This document shows, piece after piece, positions 45,106 to 56,642 of a stretch of 64,000 bases of DNA. Numbering within the stretch: position 1 is the stretch's first letter; the number at the start of each line of letters is the position of its first letter. The stretch is from Rhynchopus euleeides (taxonomy: Eukaryota; Euglenozoa; Diplonemea; Diplonemida; Diplonemidae), in assembly GCA_963210315.1 (NCBI GenBank), contig OY723303.1, positions 806,001-870,000 of the forward strand, written 5' to 3'. Below the pieces are notes generated by a model. It saw nothing but the letters and a program-made list of their open reading frames with translations. It ran no database searches and was not told the origin of the DNA. Made by a program: the position numbers and the translations under genes.

Positions 45106-48100
45106 CTATTCGAAGCCCAGAGGATTCTTGACGTTCCCGCTGTAGAGGAACACGGAGTAGATCACGAACACGATACCCACAGAGATCAGGGGGGTAATCG
45201 CGTAGCTGTACAGGGCGACCTGTGAGGGGGAGGTGGGGTGTGGAGTAGAATGGAGTGCACATAGATAGGATAGAGGGATGCACACAAGGCGTGCTGCCCA
45301 TCCCTCCCCATGCGTGTGTGTGTGTGTGTGTGTTGATCACTTTTTAGGTGGTTAACCCTGCACGGGTCCTCGCCCACCCCTGCGTGTGTGTGTGTGTGTG
45401 GTTACAAAGTTTTAAGGCGGTGTCGCCCTGCACGGGCAGTAGCACCTCCCCTTCAGTATCGCACTCCCGAAGGATTCCCCAACACGACGTGACACCGGTT
45501 TCGACGCGTACTCTTCGTACCCCTCCCCCCGGCCGCGTCTCTTCAGCGAAGAACCGGGGATAATCGGACCAGGGCTAGCTAAACCCTGGTGGTGTCACGG
45601 GTGGGGTTGGAGAGGGAGAAAAGGAAGAAATGAAGTTGCGAAAAAGTCAAACACTGACACGTGAAATCAATAAAAAAGCGGTATATATCGCCCCCTTGCT
45701 GCGACAAAGACACTAAATAGTCAGGCCGCTCCAAGAGTCTTGAGGGCTTGAAGGAAGAAACAGGTTGCTGATGAGTCTCAGGAGCAGGCACCTTTTGTCC
45801 GCCCACATGACCTTCGCCCGAAGGCGAACCTCGTCCAGCTTGGCTCGATCGCCACAGAGAAGGGGATCATTCTCCGCTGTGGTGAACATCTTAAAAACCG
45901 AGGGTGCAGAGGTGGGGCAGCCCACTGGTGCGACAGCAGACCGCCCCCGGATAGCTATAACTAGTGCATAGGAAGAATACGACGGCACACGCAACAGATG
46001 CCGAAGGCACAACGGCGGGTCACTTTTAACCACCAGAGGAGTGGCACTCCCGAGGGGTGGGGTAGGGGGGAAGTCACAACACTTTCGAAGGAAGTAAAGG
46101 GGCAAATGGGATGTTTTGTGCAAGGTAGAAAGGAAGTCACAACATGAGGCAGGGGGATTGCTCATCAGGCCTGGGGGAATAGAGGGTTTGTGTGTGGTTA
46201 TAAAGTTTTAAGGCGGTGTCGCCCTGCACGGCGAAAAAAAAGTGGTATTATCGCAAATGCCACCTAAACTATCCAGTACACACAGGCCCCCCCCCCCAGC
46301 CGTAGGCCAGGGGGGCCCCCCAGACCCCCCCTAAGCAGTGCTCAGGGGGGGCAGGGGGGGTCAGCACACAGGCCCCCCACTCAGGGGGGGCCTTGGCCGG
46401 GCGAAAAAGTGGTACTGAAAAAGTGGCATTATCGCGAAAAAAAAGTGGCATTATCACAAATGCCACCTAAACGATCCAGTACACACAGGCCCCCCCCCCA
46501 GCCGTAGGCCAGGGGGTCCCCCCAGACCCCCCCTGAGCAGTGCTCAGGTTCAGGCAGGGGGGGTCAGCACACAGGCCCCCCACTCAGGGGGGGCCTTTGG
46601 CCGGGCGAAAAAGTGGTACTGAACCCCTCCCCCAGCTGGGGGCTAAAGGGGGGGTCCTCGGGCTGATCCCGGGGGTTTGCGATAGGCAACCTCGTGCCGG
46701 GACCTGTCATAGACTTATGCTATTCGAGGGACCAGCTACTAGGCTCCGTGGTCAAATTTGTTTGAAAAGGCCTTGACCAAAGGCAAATGAAACTTTCGCC
46801 CCCCCAAGGATCGCACCACTTCATCTCAGGACTTCCCTCCCACACTCCCACACGTGATTCGCCCCCTCAGAGCCAGACTACTGTTTCAGAACTGTACACC
46901 CCTCTCCACACGTCCACTGGCTCCCCCGCTGAATGCGACGAACAGTGCGACATGCCAAACCTCCCCTTATAGAGTTTTAACGGCGCCGCGTTGTTGACGG
47001 TGGGGTAAACAGAGCCCAGGCGGGTATTACCTACCGCTTTGTATGCCTTGCTTAGGGTGTCCCCTTTTCACCAGTCAACATGCGTGCATGCCTCCGTCCT
47101 AGGTCACCAATGATCGTGCCTCAAGAAAGTGTACAGTTCCTTCCCAGTAGCCCTTCCGTTCTGCGAGTCCGAATCACGCAGTCCCTCGAATCCATGGTGC
47201 TTTCCAGAAAATTCAGAAACCCACCCACAGTCAAAGTTGAAAGGGGGCCGTGACCAGAGGCTATAAACGTTTAAAAGTCTTTCGCAAGCCGAAGTCGTAC
47301 GACAGACCACGGGAATGTCAGAAAACAGCAGACGGGTTTGACCCCGCTGCTGCTCCTCGACAGACCCGCAACCAGCGCCAGAGCCAACTGCAAGCGTGAC
47401 ATACATACCGTAGCGTCGAAAAGAGAAGTTATGCACAACGACCCGTGTGGTCGAAGTGGCTAACCCTGTGAGACAGAATTGACGCTGGAAAATCCACCAT
47501 TTTGTGGGCGTCAAGACTGGTGGTGTGGTGGCTGTCCTGTGTCATCTTGCACTCCTGAGAGCGCAATCTACAGGACAGGTAAGTTGGGGGAGGTGTCACA
47601 CCCCGCGGCCGTATTTTCATGGGTACGGTAGATCTGAACGACGGGGGTGGGGGTATATATGGGAGATGTAGAAGTGAGGAGGGGGGGTTGTAGTCGTGCG
47701 TTGAAGTAGAGGGGGGGTGTACGTCGACCTTGCCCCCACCCAGCCCTCCTGTCTTCCTACATCCATTGTTGCCTCTGTTGTCCTGTAGATTGCGCTCTCA
47801 GGAGTGCAAGATGACACAGGACAGCCACCACACCACCAGTCTTGACGCCCACAAAATGGTGGATTTTCCAGCGTCAATTCTGTCTCACAGGGTTAGCCAC
47901 TTCGACCACACGGGTCGTTGTGCATAACTTCTCTTTTCGACGCTACGGTATGTATGTCACGCTTGCAGTTGGCTCTGGCGCTGGTTGCGGGTCTGTCGAG
48001 GAGCAGCAGCGGGGTCAAACCCGTCTGCTGTTTTCTGACATTCCCGTGGTCTGTCGTACGACTTCGGCTTGCGAAAGACTTTTAAACGTTTATAGCCTCT

Positions 48101-51100
48101 GGTCACGGCCCCCTTTCAACTTTGACTGTGGGTGGGTTTCTGAATTTTCTGGAAAGCACCATGGATTCGAGGGACTGCGTGATTCGGACTCGCAGAACGG
48201 AAGGGCTACTGGGAAGGAACTGTACACTTTCTTGAGGCACGATCATTGGTGACCTAGGACGGAGGCATGCACGCATGTTGACTGGTGAAAAGGGGACACC
48301 CTAAGCAAGGCATACAAAGCGGTAGGTAATACCCGCCTGGGCTCTGTTTACCCCACCGTCAACAACGCGGCGCCGTTAAAACTCTATAAGGGGAGGTTTG
48401 GCATGTCGCACTGTTCGTCGCATTCAGCGGGGGAGCCAGTGGACGTGTGGAGAGGGGTGTACAGTTCTGAAACAGTAGTCTGGCTCTGAGGGGGCGAATC
48501 ACGTGTGGGAGTGTGGGAGGGAAGTCCTGAGATGAAGTGGTGCGATCCTTGGGGGGGCGAAAGTTTCATTTGCCTTTGGTCAAGGCCTTTTCAAACAAAT
48601 TTGACCACGGAGCCTAGTAGCTGGTCCCTCGAATAGCATAAGTCTATGACAGGTCCCGGCACGAGGTTGCCTATCGCAAACCCCCGGGATCAGCCCGAGG
48701 ACCCCCCCTTTAGCCCCCAGCTGGGGGAGGGGTTCAGTACCACTTTTTCGCCCGGCCAAGGCCCCCCCTGAGTGGGGGGCCTGTGTGCTGACCCCCCCTG
48801 CCCCCCCTGAGCACTGCTTAGGGGGGGTCTGGGGGGCCCCCCTGGCCTACGGCTGGGGGGGGGGGCCTGTGTGTACTGGATAGTTTAGGTGGCATTTGCG
48901 ATAATACCACTTTTTTTTCGCGATAATGCCACTTTTTCAGTACCACTTTTTTGGCCTGTGCCCCTGTGGCCTGGCCAAAGCCCCCTGGGCCCCCCCTGAG
49001 CCCTGGCTTGGGGGGGCCCTGTGGACCCCCTGGCCTACGGCTGGGGGGGGGGGCCTGTGCGGACTGGATAGTTTAGGTGGCATTTGCGATAATGCCACTT
49101 TTTTTTGCGATAATGCCACTTTTTGAAAAGTGGCATTATCGCGAAACTTTCAAAAAAAACAGGGCATTACACGGATGACGTACGAATCGTAATATCGTAT
49201 CATATCGTAAATACGATATGTATCGTATTTTTTAAGGCGATATCGCAATATATCGCAATATATCGTATTTATATCGTGTTTAGTCAGCTTTGATATCGTA
49301 TGCGATATGCCCATATCGCACTATTACTACAGGCTTCTGAGGGAGGCAATAGGATGGCTAGGTGGCCACATGAGACAACACCACAAGGAGGGGATACGAC
49401 TAAGTGGTGTTACGCCCCAAGACGTCCCGCCACCTCTCTTCCGACGCCTCCAGCACTTCATCAGCAATCACCTCCTGGGCAACTGCTTCTGGGTCCATCA
49501 CCTCCATGAGTTTAAAGAACTCTCTTGAGGAAAACGTGTCCCACAGCTCTTTGAGAAGTTGTTGTTCCTCGTTGGTGACGTGTTGGATGCTCTTCCATAC
49601 TTCCCCCACGACAAAGCAGGACTTCTGATCGCTGGGGGGGTTGCTCATCCAGAGGAAGAACTGTAGGAGGCTCTGTGCATCGTCTGGATCTCCGAGAGCA
49701 TGTCCCCCCACCCATCCCCTCCGATCAAATGTGCTAACTCTCGGACACTTTGCGGTTTGTAGGCGCGCTCAAGCTCTTCGTGCAAGAAGCTTGCAAGCAG
49801 GTCGGTCCGGGGTGCCACATGCTCAACGACGTGAAACAGCGCTGACCACCTCGTTTCTGAGGTGGTGCGCGGCGCCTGTGAGAAGAAGGTCACGAACTGG
49901 ATGGCGAGGGGGAAGCGCTTCGTGTAGAAGTCTTTGCAACATTTGTTGGCGTGATGCCCCAAACACCACACCGACAGACGCCCTGTGAGCTTGATGAGGC
50001 GCTGGTTTGTCGCGCATCTGTCCATGTTGACAGACGCGATCGTAAACGAGTAGTCGCATTCGAGCCGCTGCAGCACATCTTCAAGCATCACTGCGTCAGG
50101 GCTCACCCCAGCCTGAACACCTCAACGCACACCAGCAGCGGTTGTTGCCCAACATATGCAGTCACAGCGAGGTACGAGGTGTGGATCGATGCTGCTGTAG
50201 TTCCGTCGATGCCAATAGGCACGGTGCGACCTTTGAGAGCATCTTTCAGCGCCTTCAGAAGTGCATCCGTGTGGCTGCTGTGTTTCTGCAAGAGGGCGCG
50301 TCCGCTGGGCATGTTCGGGTACAGGTGTTTCCGAATCGCCAACACCACAAGCTCCGCCTGGCTGGCCGTGGTATTGCCGACGCAAAGTGAATACGACAGG
50401 TCACTCACGAATTCCGGTGCTGGATTGGCTCCGTGCGCCTTCTGCTGCCCCCCTTGCCTGTCGCCGTTCTTGTCTTCACCGCCCGACTGCTTCTTCTTCT
50501 GGTGCTCGACCGCACGGGCGGGTGATGGCGAGTTTTGATCCGGAAAAAGGGGTGCTAAAAAAAATTGCTCGCGCGCTTCGCGCGCGAGCACCTCATGCAA
50601 TGCACGCGTATATCCGCAACAACATTCGTTCTGATCGATACGCTTTGCAATGTGCGGTGTGAGTGGACAACGAGGAAGTCGTACAGACTTCGTTGTGCAG
50701 GGATGGTAGTCTGCACGTACTCCGTCTTCACTCACGACCATGTCGCACTCCTGGTGTTGTGCCGTTTCCCACTTGCCATGGTACACCAAATGGTACATGC
50801 ACACTCGACAGGTGCACAGCACAGGGGTTTAGGGGGCGGAGCCCCCCAGCCGCCGGAGGCCACGGTAGCGAACATCTGGCCTTCTCCTTCGCGTTCTGGG
50901 ACTCTTTGGATCAATTGCGGTTCGTAGTGGGGCACGAACCCAGGGACGCTCGTTGTTGGGAAGTTGTGCAGGTCGATGAGTGGGAAACTGTCTGAAACCT
51001 GTGAAAAATTCCACCCCCAAAAAAATGCCGAAACTCGCCGTCGGGTTTTCGGGGGAAAAAATACAAATGGAGAATTTCGCCCCCAAACTCGCCATCGGGA

Positions 51101-53064
51101 GAACACTGGGGTTTGCGGGTTTGCAGAGACGCGACATCCTTGACGGCGTACACGTCTTTGGCATCGCCTTGCAGCTTATCATGACGTGTTTTCGCTGTCA
51201 CATAGCTCACTCGCGCCCCTGCTTTCTGCTTCGCCAGCTGCTCTTTGAGAGCCTTTGGCTTCGGAGTGGGTGACTCATCTGGGGTGGTGGTGGTAGTCTC
51301 GCCGCCCCTCGTTGGTGTGCTGGGTGCCTTTTTCCCCGGTGCCCACCCCGTGTGGCCATGCATCATCCTAAACGATTCGTAATATCGCATAATATCGTAT
51401 TTTATATCGTAATCGTATACGATATAATGCGATATAAAATACGATATGCACGATTCGTATTTCACCATTACGATTCGTACGTCATCCGTGGGCATTATCG
51501 TAAATAACCCTAATGGGAAAAAACAGATCGGGGTGTGTGCGCCAAGTCCGGCTACCCCACGCGCCTGTCCTGAAGCGTGGTGATACCCTGCAAGGGTTTG
51601 CACGGGGCACAGTTTCCTGCGTTGTGAGCGCAGATCTCAAGAGAAGGAAAATCAGCGAAAGCCGCGAAACCACGAAAAATATATTACCCTGGTCCCTTGG
51701 GCAGGAGCCCCTGTTGCAGGTAAAAAAAACCTGCAGCTCAACCCCGGCCAGTGCGCGGTTTGTTTGTCCTAGAGAGCAGCAGAGAGAAGCGAAAAAAACC
51801 AACACGGCAGTGCACAGTGCCCTGTCGCATCTACAGAGTGGTCTGCATACCGAGCCCAGGGTGGAGAGCACGATCGAGGCACCGATCGACACGTCCTTCG
51901 CAACAGCGTCAGCGTACTTGATCACAGCGCCGCACAGCAGACCACCGAAGGCGTTGGCAGAGATGCAGATCCACGTGAGGTTCGTGTAGCCGTGGAAGAA
52001 GCCGTAGATAGCGACGGTGGCACCGTCCCCGCTGGCGTACAGCGTGACGTAACCGGAGATAATGGAGAAGAAGGCAAGGTGGAAGTTGCGCGTCCACAGC
52101 GACACCTTCACCTCTTTCAGGATCTTCTCGAAGTAGACACCCGCCATGGCAGAGCAGATGCCCGCCACGTTGACCAGCACCAGGCCCAGGAACTTCTCCC
52201 ACTGCGTGTACGCCTTCTCGGAGGACTGCTCAGTCTTGCCATTCAAGCGACCCCCCAGGTTCACCATGCACACACCGCTGGTCAGGATACCGATGGCGAA
52301 CCACTTGGAGCAGTTCAGCACACGCCCGAGGATGAGCTGTGGCAGGGGTAGTAGGTGCATAGGGACATGTGCATCAACCCTTGTGACATGTGGCAGCAAA
52401 ACGGATCGAGACCACAACAGCTTTTGCTTATGGCCCCGACGACCTCCAACCCGACGCCAACGAGACGATCAGGGCGGTGGTAACAGTAAGACTGAAAACA
52501 TGGGGCGAGCCCCAATACTTCACTTTTCTGGACAGCACCCACAGCCCGGCCCCCCTCCCCCCCCCTCCCCCCCCCCCCCCCACACCCCAATCCCCCTAAC
52601 CCTTGCAAAAAACATACGAAGGACATGAAGGCCGTCCAGAAGGTCTTCAGCTGGTAGGAAACGGTGTATGTTGCGGTGTCGAGAATGGTAACTGCCATGA
52701 ACTGCAGGTTGTTCTGGGCAAGGTAGAGCAGTGCGGGGATGGACACCTTCAGCGCATCCCAAGGCGCGTCGTACACAGACTTGAGGCTGCCATCTTCCCT
52801 GAGTAGAAGGAACACGCACGTCACACATTTTGTAACCTCTTGCATAATCACAGCAGTCTGCGTGCTGAACTCGGTCTGCCCAGGCAGGGAACGCACACCA
52901 CGCATCAGCAGGACAGCCGAGGCGTTCTGTGCCGTCAGGAGGCAGAGCACGAGAATCCGGATCTCAACACCCCACAGCTTGGGGCGCTCCTCCTCCTTCT
53001 TCTCAGGCTTGATCGGCTCCATCTGGATGTGCGCCTCACCGGCGGCAACCTTGGGCGACGTCAT
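45106..53064 (-). CDS. Nucleotide-sugar transporter (SLC35A-like), three exons
   Basis: Exon 1 is 53064-52618 (149 aa, ATG), exon 2 52336-51851 (162 aa), exon 3 45219-45106 (37 aa, TAG). All joins are phase 0 with donors GTATGT and GTATGC and acceptors GCCACAG and TCACAG, giving 348 aa, the usual family length. It is a multi-spanning Golgi antiporter that would exchange a nucleotide sugar for the nucleoside monophosphate. Family landmarks: ALLYLAQNNLQFMAV, TYTVSYQLKTFWTAFMS, YFEKILK, GFFHGYTNLTWI and NAFGGLLCGAVIKYADAVAKDVSIGASIVLSTLGS. The last exon completes the final helix (VALYSYAITPLISVGIVFVI, then YSVFLYSG). Which sugar is carried cannot be decided. Intron 1 is 281 nt. Intron 2 is 6,631 nt and full of transposon DNA, so correct expression depends on splicing out a giant palindrome. 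Confidence 0.87.
45390..46232 (+). repeat. Direct repeat pair within the transporter intron
   Basis: GTGTGTGGTTAYAAAGTTTT followed by AAGGCGGTGTCGCCCTGCACGG occurs at about 45393-45438 and again at 46190-46231. The second copy sits immediately at the left edge of the palindrome. The roughly 750 bp between them has a partly protein-like minus frame (46165-45713) with no known domain. This looks like a duplicated intron segment around an insertion. Confidence 0.65.
47104..47514 (-). other. Palindrome-borne open frame, left arm copy
   Basis: 136 codons (MTPTKWWIFQRQFCLTG...), mirrored exactly by 47842-48252 on the plus strand. No domain is recognised. The two frames staying open reflects arm identity, not separate constraint, so coding status is uncertain. 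Confidence 0.25.
47842..48252 (+). other. Palindrome-borne open frame, right arm copy
   Basis: Same 136-codon frame as 47104-47514 in the opposite arm. Transcripts through both arms would pair perfectly as double-stranded RNA. Confidence 0.25.
49400..51364 (-). pseudogene. Broken DUF659/hAT-type transposase
   Basis: Segments in order: 51364-51100 (MMHGHTGWAPGKKAPS..., basic N-terminus), 50822-50103, 50106-49645 and 49711-49400. Recognisable core: PIGIDGTTAASIHTSYLAV, SVNMDRCATNQRL, WCLGHHANKCCKDF and the TSETRWSALFHVVEHV block. It is broken by a 1-base shift at a G run near 50107 and another near 49640. An inserted repeat (about 50560-51060, with the CG hairpin and a hairpin-module copy) also interrupts it. 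The C-terminal dimerisation region is not found. Confidence 0.65.
50824..50880 (-). repeat. Dispersed GC-hairpin module, single copy inside the broken transposase
   Basis: GGGGGCGGAGCCCCCCAGCC followed by the usual CCGGAGGCCACGGTAGCGAA. The CG hairpin (about 50568-50588) lies 240 bp away, the same pairing as at 24157/24463 and 38389/38693. Confidence 0.8.
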
Positions 53065-53630
53065 GGTGTACAGCTGTCAAGGCCTGCTGCAGCGTATACC
53101 TGTATACCCTCTGAATATAGTAAGGCGCCTTGCTTTACTGCCCGATAACAATCTGGAATGTGGAGTGGTGTGGTGTGCTGGTGGTGTGGCATCACGGCGT
53201 CGCGCGCAGAGCAAAGGATGGGTGGCGGGGGCGGTGGGTGTGGGGGCGGTAGACTCTGGAGCATTCCGGGGATTCTGAGGTGTGGCACCGCACGGTACCC
53301 ATCCCCCCGTTAGTGTGGGGCCTTCTGAGACCCAGCGTGGGTGTGACATCTGTTTTAAGGGTGCCCCTTTGGCACACGGTGGACTCCCACACGTCAGGGT
53401 GCACCTTTTTGGGATATCGGAATATCGGGGGTCTGGACCCCCGCGAGCGGGGGTATGGACCCCGCTCGCGGGGGTCCAGACCCCCGCCCCAGACCCCCGC
53501 TCCCGGGGGTGGGAGTCCACCGTGCAACCTACCGAAGTGCCCCCCCTCCCCCCCCTTTGCTTTTTTTACACGTCCGTCCTGCAGCTACGTTGTGTGTTGG
53601 ATGATCATTATATAATTATGATGTCTGACT
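53065..53630. other. Upstream region of the transporter gene; CG-rich palindromes
   Basis: 53421-53510 contains interleaved inverted GGGGGTCTGGACCCCCGC and CTCGCGGGGGTCC words able to form several stems. No other gene is seen. The promoter could not be identified. Confidence 0.4.
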
Positions 53631-54132
53631 CAGGGCTGTTCCTAACTGGGGGGCTTGTTCCCCACTTTCAGGATTCTGAACTTTTTTTCTAAGAATTTTT
53701 GTAAGGGACCAAAAAGTTTTTTTCTAAGAATTTTGTTAGGGGAATTTTTTTTCTAAGGTTGTTTCGCAGAGAAAAAAAACTTTTTCTCATTTTTTCCCAG
53801 TCGACACGGCGCGCACAAGGATGGAAGGGAAGTCTGTCCCCCGTACAGTTCGCCTTGCTGGCCAACTGGAGAGACAGACGTTCACTACCGTGGCCTCCGG
53901 CCGCTGGGGGGCTCCGCCCCCCAGACCCCCCTGTGGCGTCTGTCTCGTACTCGAGTCCTTCGAATCCCATCAGGTCGGGATCCAACCATTCCAGTCGCCT
54001 CAGGAGGACGCAGCCAACTCGCACAGAATCTGTACGCCCACACAAACAGATGTTCGCGACCGTGGCCTCCGGCGGCTGGGGGGCTCCGCCCCCCAGACCC
54101 CCCATGTAGCGTTTGCCCGTCCATCTCACTTC

Positions 54133-54292
54133 CCCGGGTACAGTGCAGCGTAGGAGGTCAGCGCCGCATCCATGAAGCGCTTCTTCGAAGCCTGGTTGAC
54201 ATCGGACAGGTGGTCGGACTTCCCCACCTGGGAGACCTGGGAGATGCACTCGCCGCGTTGGCGACATGCGTGACACGCGGCACGCTACCTGA
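54133..54292 (-). other. Element-borne conserved exon-like segment, copy 2
   Basis: The minus frame reads HACRQRGECISQVSQVGKSD then HLSDVNQASKKRFMDAALTS and YAALYPGK with a stop. There is a 9-bp internal duplication (SQV) and a changed base giving TAG just after the acceptor-like CACGTTTCAG. Confidence 0.5.
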
Positions 54293-54496
54293 AACGTGAG
54301 TGTGCCTTGCTAACACGGGCATTTCAACGGTCTGCCCGGCGACCGTTCCCCAAACCAGTAAACCAGCCAGTTTGGAAAATCGGAGAGGTCACCCTACTGC
54401 GCTGAATATGGTCCGCACCACAGCAAAAATCCCCGGGAGCTTTTGGGCTTTCAGACCTGAAGGGCCAGCAGGTGGGTGGTGAGTGGCAGCTTTGTA

Positions 54497-56642
54497 CATG
54501 AATCTGCCCCGTTAACGGCTACCGGGTATTACCGGGTATTACCGGGTCGAAAAACGGGTATTACCGGGTCCGGTAATACCCGTTTGCCCGGTAATACCCG
54601 GTAATACCCGGTTATAGCCCGGTAGCGCTACCGGGTATTTTCCATGGGGATTTCCCTTTGTTTTTTGGGTTGATTCCCTTCCCCTTAGCAGTGTGTTGTG
54701 GTCGACATTGGATTCTATGGCGCATGGGGTGATCGAAAGCCGGGTTCCGCAGTTCACGTCTGGTTTGTGTGGCTCATTGCAGACTTTTCGAGTTTCCGTC
54801 GCAGCAGTGCTGACTACTGCACGGTGCCCACACACCACCTGAGCCCTTCCAGAGCCGGCGGTGCCTTCAGATCAGGCAGTCGATCACACACACGCATAAC
54901 ATGAGACAGGCGTGATCGCAGGGCCACCTTCCTCTCCCAAAGTCTGCGAGCCCCATTCCATTGGGGCAGTGACTGCCTGGGCCAACAGGGTCTTGGGGCA
55001 GGCACATTCTGAACCAATGAAGGTTCCATCACAGAGAGGCACTGTTCCCATAGCTTCCATCATTTAAGGACCTTGGCTCAGAAATGCAGAAACGGTGCGT
55101 CACCAAACTGGTTGCAAAGTGGCACAGTTGGGCACACAGTGGCACAGAGCGAAGGGCTCCTCGTTTTCAATTATCGGTCCTTCGTTCAGGTAAACCTCCT
55201 AGGCGTGCATCTTCCCCTACCCCAGGCTCGAGTGCTTGGTCACGCCAGCTCCGTTATTCGGTCACATCGCTCTGCTGGCTGGGTGCTTGTCGCAACACTT
55301 ATCTGCGAGCAGCCAACGAGCATTATGGTACCGAGAGGTGCTTCTTGGCGTGGCCGGGCTTGTGGTTCCTGCCACAGCAGGTCACAGTACGGTGAGCGGA
55401 CTTGTATTTGCTGGGGTGGCTTCAACACGGGCTCGCCGCTGGACTGCCCCCGAACCAAGGTGGATAATCGCACCTGCCTTCGGGACGCTGAGGGTATCCG
55501 CCCCGTGTATGATGAGCGGAAGCTAACCAGCCTGCAGTCGACCCACGTGGTGGCCTCACGACTCCCAGACAACGGCTGGTTTGGGCAGGTGGACGGGAAG
55601 AGCTGGTTCTCGAGTTGTGGTGTCGACACGTTTCCATTTTGAGAAATTCTCTGTGATACGCTCCACAGCAAGACGTCCATGTGAAGCCTCTCTGGCGACA
55701 CCCTTGACAAGAGCACCTCTGGCACTCTGTACCGGACCTGCAGCTAAGATCCGAGCTGGTGCGGCAAGGTATTTAGCGACCCCTTACGATATGATGCAAT
55801 CCAGAGAAGTCCCAGCAAAACGTGGATTCGACCAGGCCCTCAATATATGCACGAGTTGTGCCTGCTTCTTGTCATCTTGCTTGGCTACTGGTCCCTCTGA
55901 TAAATCATCAGCTTGGTTCGAGTCGGGACAAGTCATGATGCATGTTTCAAAGAACTTAGCCTCGTGGACGGCCGGTTGTGTGACGACACGCTCTGCCTCC
56001 GTGGAAGCGGACCAGGCCATGAAGTGCATTGAAGAGGGAGAGGAGGCAACACACGGAGGACACAGGCACAGACAGGGGTGTGTCCCTCATAGATCTTGGT
56101 TGAACGAACAGGTGTTGGAATCAGGGCCTGGGCTCATTATCTCGACCTTTGTTTGTGTAATCATCGGGGCACGCCACGCCAACACATCCCCCCACCGCCA
56201 TGCCGCAAAGCCTGCCTCGTAGATCTTGGTTGTACTGAACGTGGGTGTTCCCCAGCCGTTCCCACTCCCAGTGTTCCCAGGGCCGCCCCTGTGAGGGGTG
56301 GGACAGGAGGGGCTGCAGAGGCTGGCCTTCAGAATAACGCAGGGGGGTCACCTAACACCTGACATTCCCCCCGCGCACCTTCCCTTGGACTGCCAGACGG
56401 AAGATGGCCAGAACCCTGCAGTTGATTCACTGCGACACCCCACGAACCATCCCTGTACCAAGGAAATCCCCACGGAAAATCCCCGGTAATACGAAAACGG
56501 GTATTACCGGACCCGGTAATACCCCCAATTTTACCCGGTAATACCCGTTTTTGACCCGGTAATACCCGGTAATGGAGGCCGATTACCGGGTTTCCGGTAA
56601 TACCCGGTAATACCGGTTACCCGTTAACGGGGCAGATTCATG
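54497..56642. mobile_element. 2.1-kb element with CATGAATCTGCCCCGTTAACGG ends
   Basis: Inverted ends CATGAATCTGCCCCGTTAAC (54497) and GTTAACGGGGCAGATTCATG (to 56642) are each followed inward by ACCGGGTATTACCGGGTATT-type repeats. The duplication TTTGTA flanks both sides (54491-54496, 56643-56648), and the paralogous empty site at about 43724 reads GCTTTGTAACTGTCC. 54700-56440 has moderately long frames on both strands without a recognised transposase. Superfamily unknown. Confidence 0.85.

Larger units (their letters stand above)
46233..49145. mobile_element. Giant palindrome (foldback-type element) inside an intron
   Basis: The arms run from about 46600 to 47577 and 47779 to about 48756 and appear essentially identical (paired coordinates sum to 95356). 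The unpaired centre is 201 bp (47578-47778). Outer repeats (GTGGCATTATCGCAAATGCC, CACCTAAAC, CCAGTACACACAGG and C/G tracts) extend the symmetry to about 46233 and 49145. The left side has an additional roughly 200-bp outer unit. Each arm carries the same 136-codon open frame (47514-47104 minus, 47842-48252 plus), without a known domain. Confidence 0.85.
49170..51489. mobile_element. Decayed hAT-like element nested in the transporter intron
   Basis: It begins CACGGATGACGTACGAATCG and ends in the complement, with subterminal ATATCGTATTTACGATAT-like repeats on both sides (49190-49315, 51370-51475). The octamer GGGCATTA lies at 49162-49169 and 51490-51497, as an 8-bp hAT duplication. The interrupted target (CAGGGCATTATCGTAAATA) resembles the outer repeat of the palindrome, so this element probably landed in the palindrome's end. 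A broken transposase is on the minus strand. Confidence 0.8.
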
